64,000 bases of DNA, taken from contig NZ_CP087132.1 in NCBI RefSeq assembly GCF_020911885.1, positions 2,108,001 through 2,172,000 of the forward strand, given 5' to 3'. A program made the translations under genes and the position numbers. Under the pieces are notes generated by a model. It did not search any database, was not told the DNA's origin, and saw only the letters and a list, made by a program, of their open reading frames with translations. The stretch comes from Flavobacterium acetivorans. Its GTDB lineage: Bacteria; Bacteroidota; Bacteroidia; Flavobacteriales; Flavobacteriaceae. Every line of letters starts with the position of its first letter. Position 1 is the first letter of the stretch. Below, in pieces: positions 45,886-54,100 of this stretch.

Positions 45886-46119
45886 ATGGAATATTATTAC
45901 TTTTTTTTTAAAAAAATTAGATTAATTAGTTTAATTGGAATTTTTTTTGGTTCAAAAGTGAAATCCTTATCGGTTAAGTATAAATAGCTTGGGTGTTTTT
46001 TTACGGTTGTTTTTTTATGTATTTGTAATTTCTAATAATCAAATAAAGTTTTTTATAATGTATTTAAAAAACTTAATATTTTGTTTTTTTTCCTTGGAAC
46101 AAATATGCTTTAAAAAAAA

Positions 46120-46165
46120 ACTGGTAGGTACTGGTACATGTTTTTAACACTTTGTTTTACTTTTG
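46120..46165 (+). promoter_or_regulatory. Galactose operon promoter with direct-repeat activator-like motif
   Basis: ACTGGTAGGTACTGGTA (46120-46136) is a perfect direct repeat of ACTGGTA with a 10-base period, one helical turn. It is followed 21 bases later by TACTTTTG, a perfect TAnnTTTG -7 box (46158-46165). The second repeat overlaps where the -33 element should be, and no good -33 is present, which suggests an activator. The same layout occurs at 24159-24204. Confidence 0.7.
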
Positions 46166-46232
46166 GTTTTCAGATTTTAATAAATAAAGCGAAGAATTTA
46201 AGCTAATATCATATTTTAAAGTTAATTATATA

Positions 46233-47240
46233 ATGGAATTATTTGGTCTTTTGTCTGATGGGCAAGTTGTTAATTCTTTTGAATTGATTAACGAAAAAGG
46301 AATGAGAGTAAAGGGAATCAATTATGGTGCAGCCATAATATCTTTAAAAGTTCCTAATAAAGAAGGTGAATTAGTAGATGTGGTTTTGGGTTTTGATACT
46401 TTGGCATCTTATTTAGATTCATTTGAACTAGCGGGAGCACCTTATTTTGGAGCAACTGTGGGAAGATTTGCTGGTCGTATAAATAAAGGAGAGTTTGATT
46501 TAAATGGGGAGTCTTTTTATTTAAGCAAAAACAATAATGGGCATTCATTGCATGGCGGAATTAATAATTTTAGCCAAAAAATATGGAAGCTAGAAAAGAT
46601 AACTCAAGGTAAAAATCCATCGGTAAGCCTATCTTATGTTAGTCCTGATAAAGAGGAAAATTATCCGGGGGAATTATCTGTAAGCTTGACTTATACTTTA
46701 TCCGAGGACAACGAATTAAGTATTGAATATAAAGCTACCACTACTAAAGATACAGTTGTCAACCTGACGCATCACAGTTATTTTAATCTCGACGGTCATC
46801 AATCGACTGTTTTGAATCAGGATTTAATTGTAAATGCATCTAAAGTATTAGAAAAAACGAATGAAAATATTCCAACTGGAAAATTTTTAGAGTTGGCAAA
46901 TAGCGCATTCGATTATAAAACAGCTAAAAAATGTCCTACCAATATAGATGATACCTTTGTGTTAGACAATAAGAATGAATTTGCAGCGTCACTTTTTAAT
47001 GAAGCCAATGATTTAAAAATGACGGTCTATACAAATCAGCCTGCTGTTCATATTTATGTAGGAGGAAGCTGTCAAGATATAAAAGGGAAAGATGGAGTTG
47101 TTTATCATCCTTTAAGTGGAATATGCTTTGAAACACAAAATTTTCCGGATGCTCCTAACCAGAATCATTTTCCTAGTGCAGTTTTAAGGAAAGGGGAAAA
47201 TTACTATCAAAATACCAGATATAAGTTTGATTTGGTCTAA
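46233..47240 (+). CDS. galM: Aldose 1-epimerase (galactose mutarotase)
   Basis: GalM interconverts the anomers of galactose before phosphorylation. The protein carries the family segments GAPYFGATVGRFAGRINKGEF, NNGHSLHGG, VNLTHHSYFNLDGH (with the catalytic histidine) and GICFETQNFPDAPNQ (catalytic glutamate). The 335-residue length is normal. No signal peptide is visible, so it is cytoplasmic. It is the first gene of the galactose operon, 57 bases ahead of galK. Confidence 0.94.
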   Translation: MELFGLLSDGQVVNSFELINEKGMRVKGINYGAAIISLKVPNKEGELVDVVLGFDTLASYLDSFELAGAPYFGATVGRFAGRINKGEFDLNGESFYLSKNNNGHSLHGGINNFSQKIWKLEKITQGKNPSVSLSYVSPDKEENYPGELSVSLTYTLSEDNELSIEYKATTTKDTVVNLTHHSYFNLDGHQSTVLNQDLIVNASKVLEKTNENIPTGKFLELANSAFDYKTAKKCPTNIDDTFVLDNKNEFAASLFNEANDLKMTVYTNQPAVHIYVGGSCQDIKGKDGVVYHPLSGICFETQNFPDAPNQNHFPSAVLRKGENYYQNTRYKFDLV

Positions 47241-47297
47241 AACTAAATTTCTTCTTATACCATTTACAAAATAAAAAAAATTAGAAAATTCAAGATA

Positions 47298-48467
47298 ATG
47301 AATGATGTTTTAATACATAAAACGACGGCCTATTTTCAAAATGCATTTGGCGCAACACCTGAAACGGTTGTACTTTCTCCGGGAAGAATAAATATTATAG
47401 GCGAGCACATTGATTATAATGATGGCTATGTTTTACCAGCGGCTATTGATAAAATTATATGTTTCGCTTTCAAGAAAAACGGTACAAATACCACTAAGAT
47501 AATTGCTATAGACCTTGATGATGAATTTGAAATTAATTTGACGGAGACTCCGCAATTAAATGAAAAAGTATGGACTAATTATCTTCGTGCTGTTATCAAT
47601 CAATTAAAAATTAACGGTTTTGTGTTCGAAGGTTTCGACTGTGTTTTTAGCAGTAATATCCCTGTTGGTTCCGGCTTATCGTCTTCAGCAGCATTAGAAT
47701 GCGGTTTTTTATTTGGAATAAACGAACTTTTCAATTTAAATATTAAACCAATCGATATTGCTCTTATGGGGCAAAAAGCAGAGCATTGGGTAGGTATTAA
47801 TTGTGGTATTATGGATCAGTTCTCCAGTGTTATGGGGCTTGAAAATAAGGTCATAAAAATTGATTGCAGAACATTAGAATTCGAATACCATAAGGCTGAT
47901 TTTAGTGATTATTCACTGATTTTATTTGATAGCAATGTAAAGCATTCTTTGTTTACATCGGCTTATAATAGAAGAAGAGAAGAATGCGAGGAAGGATTGG
48001 CAATCATAAAAAACCATTTCCCCCAAGTGAACAGTTATAGAGATTGTACCGAAAGCCAAGTTTTGAGTTTAAGAGATAAGATGAGCGATGACGTTTTTAA
48101 AAGAAGTCATTTTGTTGTAAAAGAAATAAACAGAGTAATCAAAGCTTGCGTGGCTTTGGACAAGGGCGACATTAAAGGTCTTGGACAATTAATGTTTGAA
48201 ACGCACGAAGGTTTATCTTCAGAATATGAGGTGAGTTGTGCCGAATTGGACTTTTTGGTCAATACCTTAAAAACAGAAAAATCAGTGGTAGGTTCCCGAT
48301 TAATGGGAGGCGGTTTTGGCGGTTGTACCATCAATTTAATCCAAAAAGGATATGAAGAAGAAATTAAAGATAAATTGACTCAACAGTATTTGGATGCTTT
48401 TGGCATAGAATTGAAAATTTATGATGTCAAAATAGGAAATGGAACATCACTTTATACCCAGAATTAA
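47298..48467 (+). CDS. galK: Galactokinase
   Basis: GalK phosphorylates alpha-galactose to galactose 1-phosphate. The galactokinase signature PGRINIIGEHIDYNDGYVLPAA is at 28-49, the phosphate loop at PVGSGLSSSAALECG and the third GHMP motif at RLMGGGFGGCTINL near the C-terminus. The 389-residue length is typical. It ends one base before the galT start, so the two are tightly coupled. It differs from the GHMP kinase at 22909-23985, whose substrate segment reads HQDYLGLPV. Confidence 0.97.
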   Translation: MNDVLIHKTTAYFQNAFGATPETVVLSPGRINIIGEHIDYNDGYVLPAAIDKIICFAFKKNGTNTTKIIAIDLDDEFEINLTETPQLNEKVWTNYLRAVINQLKINGFVFEGFDCVFSSNIPVGSGLSSSAALECGFLFGINELFNLNIKPIDIALMGQKAEHWVGINCGIMDQFSSVMGLENKVIKIDCRTLEFEYHKADFSDYSLILFDSNVKHSLFTSAYNRRREECEEGLAIIKNHFPQVNSYRDCTESQVLSLRDKMSDDVFKRSHFVVKEINRVIKACVALDKGDIKGLGQLMFETHEGLSSEYEVSCAELDFLVNTLKTEKSVVGSRLMGGGFGGCTINLIQKGYEEEIKDKLTQQYLDAFGIELKIYDVKIGNGTSLYTQN

Positions 48468-48468
48468 A

Positions 48469-49521
48469 ATGAGAAAATTTGATATTAACGAAGACCCACA
48501 TAGACGCTATAATCCATTAATTAACGAATGGGTTTTAGTTTCTCCACACCGATCCAAACGTCCTTGGCAAGGGCAAAATGAGGTATTGCCGTCTGATTCT
48601 TTACCGGAATACGATTCCACTTGTTATTTGTGTCCGGGAAATGTGCGTGTCAATGGAGAATTAAATCCGGCTTATGAAAACAGTTTTGTTTTTGAGAATG
48701 ATTTTGCCGCTTTAAAGCAGGAAGAAATTGCTTTTGAGGATCGTAAAGAGGAAACTTTTTTTAAGGCTCAGCCTGAAAGAGGTATTTCCAGAGTGGTTTG
48801 TTTTTCGCCAAAGCACAATCTGACTTTACCGCAAATGGAGGTTGCCTCTATCGAGGATGTGATTGCAACCTGGCAAAGAGAATATACTGATTTGGGCAAA
48901 ATTGATTACATCAATCACGTTCAGATTTTTGAAAATAAAGGCAGTGTTATGGGGTGCAGCAATCCGCATCCGCATGGGCAGATTTGGGCGCAATCCTCAT
49001 TGCCAACCGAAGTGGAGAAAACCCAGAATAATCTAAAAACCTACTTTGATAAGCACAATACAAATCTTTTATTAGATTATTTACAGCAAGAATTAAAGGC
49101 AAAGGAACGCATTGTAATCGAGAATGAGCATTTTGTAGCTTTGGTTCCTTTTTGGGCAATTTGGCCTTATGAAACCATGATAATCAGTAAACGTCATATA
49201 GAAAAAATAACTGATTTTACTCCGGAAGAAGTTACCGCTTTTGCGACAATTTTGAAAGAATTGACGATACGATATGATAATCTTTTTGAAACTTCATTCC
49301 CTTATTCGTCTGGAATTCATCAGGCGCCAACTGACGGGAAATCGCATCCGGAATGGCAATTTCACATGCATTTTTATCCGCCATTATTGCGATCAGCAAC
49401 TGTCAAAAAGTTCATGGTTGGTTATGAAATGATGGGCGAATCACAAAGAGATATTACTCCCGAAAAAAGTGCCGAAATTCTAAGGTCGCAATCCGGGATT
49501 CACTACAAGGATAAAAAATAA
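48469..49521 (+). CDS. galT: Galactose-1-phosphate uridylyltransferase
   Basis: GalT swaps UMP from UDP-glucose onto galactose 1-phosphate. The nucleophile motif is NPHPHGQIWA (H167-P-H169); other signatures are RRYNPLINEWVLVSPHR, CYLCPGN (zinc-binding cysteines), VPFWAIWPYETMI and WQFHMHFYPPLLRS. I place the start at 48469 (MRKFDINEDPH), one base after the galK stop; an in-frame ATG at 48439 lies inside galK and would add ten atypical residues. The resulting 350 residues match the family. Confidence 0.96.
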   Translation: MRKFDINEDPHRRYNPLINEWVLVSPHRSKRPWQGQNEVLPSDSLPEYDSTCYLCPGNVRVNGELNPAYENSFVFENDFAALKQEEIAFEDRKEETFFKAQPERGISRVVCFSPKHNLTLPQMEVASIEDVIATWQREYTDLGKIDYINHVQIFENKGSVMGCSNPHPHGQIWAQSSLPTEVEKTQNNLKTYFDKHNTNLLLDYLQQELKAKERIVIENEHFVALVPFWAIWPYETMIISKRHIEKITDFTPEEVTAFATILKELTIRYDNLFETSFPYSSGIHQAPTDGKSHPEWQFHMHFYPPLLRSATVKKFMVGYEMMGESQRDITPEKSAEILRSQSGIHYKDKK

Positions 49522-49537
49522 AAGAATAGTAATGTAG

Positions 49538-49574
49538 ACCGTCTCGTTTTTTCTAAAGATAATAACGGGACGGT
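49538..49574 (+). terminator. Hairpin between galT and galE
   Basis: ACCGTCTCGTT pairs with AACGGGACGGT (one wobble) around a 15-base loop. The T tract after it is weak, so it may be partial attenuation within the operon or protection of the 3' end. Confidence 0.55.
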
Positions 49575-49600
49575 TTCTATAATTAATTAAAAAATAAACT

Positions 49601-50617
49601 ATGAGAATATTAGTTACAGGAGGTTTAGGCTTCATTGGCTCACATACGGTTGTCGAACTGCAAAACGAAGGATTTGAAGTGGTTATTATCGATAACCTTT
49701 CTAACTCTTCGGAAGATGTTTTGCAAGGTATTGTAGCTATAACCGGTAAACTACCTATTTTAGAAAAATTAGATTTGAGAGAGAAATCAGCAGTTCAAGA
49801 TTTTTTTGCAAAATACCAAGATATTAAAGGCGTTATCCATTTTGCCGCTTCGAAAGCAGTGGGTGAAAGTGTTGAAAATCCGTTGTTGTACTATGAAAAC
49901 AACATCAGCGCTTTAGTGTATTTGCTTCAAGAATTAGAGAAAAAAGAGGATGCTAATTTTATTTTTAGTTCTTCTTGTACGGTGTACGGTCAAGCCGAAA
50001 CCATGCCTATTACAGAGAATGCTTCTATTCAGACTGCAATGTCTCCTTATGGAAACACCAAACAAATTGGTGAGGAAATTATCACCGATGTGGCAAAAGT
50101 GAGTAGTATTAACGCTATTTTATTGCGCTATTTTAATCCAATTGGTTCGCATCCTTCAGCCGAAATTGGGGAATTACCAATTGGTGTTCCACAAAATTTG
50201 GTGCCTTTTATTACCCAAACAGGTTTCGGTTTGCGTAAAGAATTATCAGTTTATGGAGACGATTATCCGACACCTGATGGAACTGCGATTCGTGATTATA
50301 TTCATGTGGTCGATTTGGCTAAAGCACACGTTATTGCTTTACAACGATTAGTAAATAAAAGGAATGAGAATAAAGTGGAGACTTTTAATCTGGGTACGGG
50401 TAAAGGAAGTTCTGTTTTAGAAGTAATTCACGCTTTTGAAAAAGTAAGCGGTAAAAAATTAGCCTATAAAATTGTTCCTCGAAGAGAAGGTGATATTACC
50501 GAAGCCTATGCCAATACTGAAAAAGCTAACAAGATTTTAGGATGGAAAGCCAAATCTACTTTGGAAGAATCGATTGCAAGTGCCTGGAAGTGGGAGCAAA
50601 AAGTGAGGGGAAACTGA
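49601..50617 (+). CDS. galE: UDP-glucose 4-epimerase
   Basis: GalE regenerates UDP-glucose from UDP-galactose and, in broader variants, interconverts UDP-GalNAc and UDP-GlcNAc. The NAD-binding motif GGLGFIGSH is at 7-15, the SSSCTVYG segment at 123-130 and the catalytic YGNTK (Y150, K154) follows; RYFNPIGSHPSAEIGE and DGTAIRDYIHVVDLA are further signatures. The 338-residue length is normal. If it accepts N-acetylated sugars it could link the nucleotidyltransferase of the kinase operon with UDP-GlcNAc; that is a hypothesis. Confidence 0.96.
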   Translation: MRILVTGGLGFIGSHTVVELQNEGFEVVIIDNLSNSSEDVLQGIVAITGKLPILEKLDLREKSAVQDFFAKYQDIKGVIHFAASKAVGESVENPLLYYENNISALVYLLQELEKKEDANFIFSSSCTVYGQAETMPITENASIQTAMSPYGNTKQIGEEIITDVAKVSSINAILLRYFNPIGSHPSAEIGELPIGVPQNLVPFITQTGFGLRKELSVYGDDYPTPDGTAIRDYIHVVDLAKAHVIALQRLVNKRNENKVETFNLGTGKGSSVLEVIHAFEKVSGKKLAYKIVPRREGDITEAYANTEKANKILGWKAKSTLEESIASAWKWEQKVRGN

Positions 50618-50726
50618 ATTTTAATTCAAGATAATTAGAGTATCACAATAGAAATATCCTATTTTAGTGGTGCAACTTTAATTTTTTAAATAATATAGTA
50701 AATAAACATTATAAGCGAAAAAGCAT

Positions 50727-52391
50727 ATGGAAACACATTTTGGATTTATTGATTACTTGGTTTTTGCAGCATATGCGGTGCTGATTTTGGGTGTAGGGCT
50801 ATGGGTATCCCGTGAAAAAGACGGTCATCAAAAAAATGCTGAAGATTATTTTTTGGCCAGTAAATCGTTGCCTTGGTGGGCAATTGGTTCCTCATTGATT
50901 GCTGCAAATATTTCGGCTGAGCAGTTTATAGGAATGTCAGGTTCCGGCTTTGCGTTGGGATTAGCGATTGCTTCCTATGAGTGGATGGCGGCTTTTACGT
51001 TGATTATTGTTGGAAAATACTTTTTGCCTATTTTTATTGAAAAAGGGATTTATACCATTCCTGAATTTGTTGAAAAGCGATTTTCTACCAATCTTAAAAC
51101 AATTTTAGCCGTTTTTTGGATTGCGTTATATGTTTTTGTGAACCTGACCACGGTTTTATATTTGGGAGGATTGGCTATTGAAACCATATTGGGAGTCGAT
51201 ATGATGTATGCTATTATTGGATTGGCTCTTTTTTCGGCTGCTTATTCTTTATACGGAGGATTATCTGCCGTTGCTTGGACGGATGTAATCCAAGTTATAT
51301 TCTTAGTTTTAGGAGGATTAGTAACGACTTATTTAGCCTTAAATACAGTCTCTAATGGTGCTGGAATGATACAAGGGCTGAAAACAATCTATGAGGCGGC
51401 ACCGGAACGTTTTGTTATGATTTTGGACAAGTCGAATCCGGAGTACATGAACCTTCCTGGAATTGGGGTTTTAGTTGGTGGATTATGGGTTGCAAATATC
51501 TATTATTGGGGTTTCAACCAGTATATTATCCAAAGAACTTTGGCAGCAAAATCTTTGCGTGAAGCTCAAAAAGGAATATTATTAGCTGGTTTCTTAAAAT
51601 TGATTATTCCATTGATTGTTGTGATTCCTGGAATTGCTGCTTATGTCATTGTAAATGATCCTACAATTATGGCTCGATTAGGAGCAGCTGGTCTAGAAAA
51701 TTTACCGGGTGTTGGTACAGCTGATAGAGCGTATCCATGGTTATTGCATTTCTTGCCTGCTGGAATGAAAGGATTAGCTTTTGCGGCTCTGGCTGCAGCG
51801 ATTGTATCTTCATTGGCTTCGATGTTGAACTCGACTTCGACCATTTTTACAATGGATATTTACAAACAATATATAAATAAGAATGCCAATGATAGAACCA
51901 CTGTAAACGTAGGCCGTCTTTCTGCTGCTATGGCTTTGTTGATTGCAGTGATTATGGCACCACTTTTGGGTGGAATAGATCAGGCATTTCAATTCATACA
52001 AGAGTATACAGGAGTTGTAAGTCCTGGAATTTTGGCAGTATTTATTTTGGGATTGTTTTGGAAAAAAACAACAAACAAAGCCGCTATTTGGGGTGCATTA
52101 CTTTCTATTCCAATTGCCATGTTCTTCAAAGTAGGACCAAAATCTTGGGCTACCGGGACTGGTTTTGAATCTCTTTTCCCAACATTGCCATGGATGGATC
52201 AAATGGGATATACAGCACTTTTGACGATGGTATTGATTGTTATTATCAGTTTGTTTCAAAATAAAGGAGTCGATGACAGCAAAGGAATTCCATTGACTAA
52301 AGAGTTGTTTAAAACAAGTCCTCTTTTTAATATTTGTGCATTTGCAATAATGTTAATTCTAGTGGTGGTGTATGCTGCTTTTTGGAAATAA
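50727..52391 (+). CDS. Sodium/sugar symporter of the SSS family
   Basis: This is an inner-membrane sodium-coupled sugar importer with about 14 membrane segments in 554 residues. Family signatures include NAEDYFLASKSLPWWAIGSSLIAANISAEQFIGMSGSGFALG near the N-terminus, GLSAVAWTDVIQVIFLVLGG and AALAAAIVSSLASMLNSTSTIFTMDIY. The close resemblance to the Vibrio SglT galactose transporter and the place after galE suggest galactose as substrate. It is the last gene of the operon and is followed by a strong terminator. Confidence 0.93.
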   Translation: METHFGFIDYLVFAAYAVLILGVGLWVSREKDGHQKNAEDYFLASKSLPWWAIGSSLIAANISAEQFIGMSGSGFALGLAIASYEWMAAFTLIIVGKYFLPIFIEKGIYTIPEFVEKRFSTNLKTILAVFWIALYVFVNLTTVLYLGGLAIETILGVDMMYAIIGLALFSAAYSLYGGLSAVAWTDVIQVIFLVLGGLVTTYLALNTVSNGAGMIQGLKTIYEAAPERFVMILDKSNPEYMNLPGIGVLVGGLWVANIYYWGFNQYIIQRTLAAKSLREAQKGILLAGFLKLIIPLIVVIPGIAAYVIVNDPTIMARLGAAGLENLPGVGTADRAYPWLLHFLPAGMKGLAFAALAAAIVSSLASMLNSTSTIFTMDIYKQYINKNANDRTTVNVGRLSAAMALLIAVIMAPLLGGIDQAFQFIQEYTGVVSPGILAVFILGLFWKKTTNKAAIWGALLSIPIAMFFKVGPKSWATGTGFESLFPTLPWMDQMGYTALLTMVLIVIISLFQNKGVDDSKGIPLTKELFKTSPLFNICAFAIMLILVVVYAAFWK

Positions 52392-52409
52392 GTAATAATT
52401 AGTTCAAAA

Positions 52410-52449
52410 AAAGAGGTTGTCCGAGAAAAAGGGCGGCCTCTTTTTTTTT
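52410..52449 (+). terminator. Terminator of the galactose operon
   Basis: AAAGAGGTTGTCC pairs with GGGCGGCCTCTTT (wobbles) around an 8-base loop, followed by a T run. Confidence 0.88.
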
Positions 52450-52645
52450 GCGATATTATATTGTGAACTGTATTGTATCTGCAGTTTACCAAGGTTTGGC
52501 TATTAGTTATTGTTTTAGTTATTTTTTTAGTTTTTAGTTCGGGACTCCATGGAAAATCTGATGATGGGGTTGTAAAGAAAGGAGAATCTAAATTCTTAAA
52601 AATAAGTTTGGTTTAAATGAAGGAACTTTTAAAGAGGCAGGTAAC

Positions 52646-52706
52646 ATGTGTTCGAGCACGTTTGATGTGTTTTTCTTTGTTCAAAAAAATATAATATGTA
52701 AATTCG
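52646..52706 (+). promoter_or_regulatory. LacI-type operator plus promoter (site D) of the phosphoesterase gene
   Basis: ATGTGTTCGAGCACGT (52646-52661) matches the site A palindrome at 14 of 16 positions. A -7-like ATTCG (TGTAAATTCGTC) follows 40 bases later, one less than at sites A-C, and CTTTG upstream is a candidate -33. It is the most diverged of the four sites. Confidence 0.65.
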
Positions 52707-52774
52707 TCATAATTTGTTCGAAAAAAGCTGTTTTGGTTTAAAATCAAGCATGCAATAAATACCATATTAAAATT

Positions 52775-54004
52775 ATGAAACTTAATAAAAATACACGCCG
52801 TTCCTTTTTAACAAAATCCATTGCGAGTGTAACAGGAGCCGTGGTGGCAAGCGCGTTGCCTATATCTGCTTTTGCAGAAGAAAGAAATTCGGATGTTCTT
52901 CCAGTAGATGATTCCCATTCGTTTTTGACTAAACCCTATTTACAAGCGCCATCAGCAAATGGGATGACCATAATGTGGCTTACCAATTTAAAATGTCTGA
53001 ATTGGGTCGAATTTGGCGAAACGGAAAAATTGGGTACAAAAGCACAACAAACTACTAATGGAATGTTGAATACCCATTCTAAAATTAATTGTGTTTCCAT
53101 AAATGGGTTAAAACCAAATACCCAATATTTTTACAGGGTCTTTTCGAAACAAATCTTAGATTTCCAACCCTATAAAATGACTTTTGGAGAAATTATTAGT
53201 AGTGAAATTTATTCTTTTGCCACCTTGAATCCAGAGGCGGAACAAGTCAATTGGTTGGTAATGAATGATATTCATGATCGTCCGGAATCATTTAGAGATT
53301 TGATGCAACTCAATAACGGCAAATCTTATGATTTTGTTTTTCTAAATGGTGACATGTTTGATTATCAAACTGATGAAAATCAAATTGTTAAACATTTGTT
53401 AAATCCTTGCAGCTTATTTTCGACAACAAAACCATTTATGCTTGTTCGAGGTAATCATGAAACCAGAGGAAAATTCTCGAGAAATTTATGTGATTATTAC
53501 TATAATTACGATAATAAAGAATACTATTCATTCAAGATGGGACCTGTATTTACAATGGTTTTAGATACTGGCGAAGATAAAAAGGATTCGCACCCTGTTT
53601 ATGGCGGAGCCATCGATTTTGACAAATATAGGGAAGAGCAAGCGGTATGGCTAGAAGAACAAATGAAAACCAAAGCGTTTAAAAAAGCAGCTTTTAGAGT
53701 GGTGATGATGCACATTCCACATTTTCATTCAGATGATGCGCATGGTACGCTAGAATGTCGAAGAGTTTTTGGATCCTTATTCGAAAAGTACAAGATTGAT
53801 TTATTTATCGCAGGTCACACCCATGAATATGGATTGTATGAGCCTAATCTGGAGCATTCGTATCATTTTGCCATAGGCGGAGGGCCTAGCAAAGGAACAA
53901 GAACATTGACTCGAATTGAAGCTAATTCTAAAAAATTAATTCTAAAAATGTTCAAAGATGACGGTACCGAAATAGGTCAATTCAACATGAATTCCAAAAG
54001 ATAA
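52775..54004 (+). CDS. Tat-exported calcineurin-like metallophosphoesterase with purple-acid-phosphatase-type N-terminal domain
   Basis: The N-terminus NKNTRRSFLTKS followed by a hydrophobic stretch to ISAFAEE is a twin-arginine signal. Residues about 50-150 form a fibronectin-like domain as in purple acid phosphatases. The catalytic domain has the full metal-binding set: D165-I-H167, GDMFD (192-196), GNHE (226-229), H313 in MMHIPHF, and GHTH (347-350). The 409-residue length fits. The LacI-type operator upstream places it with the amino-sugar regulon, so it may remove phosphate from phosphorylated glycans or supply phosphate; the substrate is unknown. It has its own terminator. Confidence 0.88.
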   Translation: MKLNKNTRRSFLTKSIASVTGAVVASALPISAFAEERNSDVLPVDDSHSFLTKPYLQAPSANGMTIMWLTNLKCLNWVEFGETEKLGTKAQQTTNGMLNTHSKINCVSINGLKPNTQYFYRVFSKQILDFQPYKMTFGEIISSEIYSFATLNPEAEQVNWLVMNDIHDRPESFRDLMQLNNGKSYDFVFLNGDMFDYQTDENQIVKHLLNPCSLFSTTKPFMLVRGNHETRGKFSRNLCDYYYNYDNKEYYSFKMGPVFTMVLDTGEDKKDSHPVYGGAIDFDKYREEQAVWLEEQMKTKAFKKAAFRVVMMHIPHFHSDDAHGTLECRRVFGSLFEKYKIDLFIAGHTHEYGLYEPNLEHSYHFAIGGGPSKGTRTLTRIEANSKKLILKMFKDDGTEIGQFNMNSKR

Positions 54005-54057
54005 AATTTGACTAGAGTTTTGTTGGGAAGAAATAGCTTTTTCTTCTTTTAAAAAAA

Positions 54058-54092
54058 CACCATTCAAGTTTAAATTTGAATGGTGTTTTTTT
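54058..54092. terminator. Bidirectional terminator between the phosphoesterase gene and nagA
   Basis: CACCATTCAAGTTT pairs with AAATTTGAATGGTG (one wobble), preceded by seven As and followed by seven Ts, so it serves both convergent genes. Confidence 0.9.
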
Positions 54093-54100
54093 GCTAAAAG

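Larger units (their letters stand above)
45778..46232 (+). other. AT-rich region before the galactose operon
   Basis: Contains the GH109 terminator (45842-45885) and the galactose promoter (46120-46165). No gene was seen. Confidence 0.65.
52392..52774 (+). other. Regulatory region before the phosphoesterase gene
   Basis: Contains the galactose operon terminator (52410-52449) and LacI-type promoter site D (52646-52706). No gene was seen in the rest. Confidence 0.65.

Noticed and set aside
48439..48468. Start of galT inside galK
   Set aside because: The ten extra residues are translated from the galK end; the ATG at 48469 gives the standard N-terminus.
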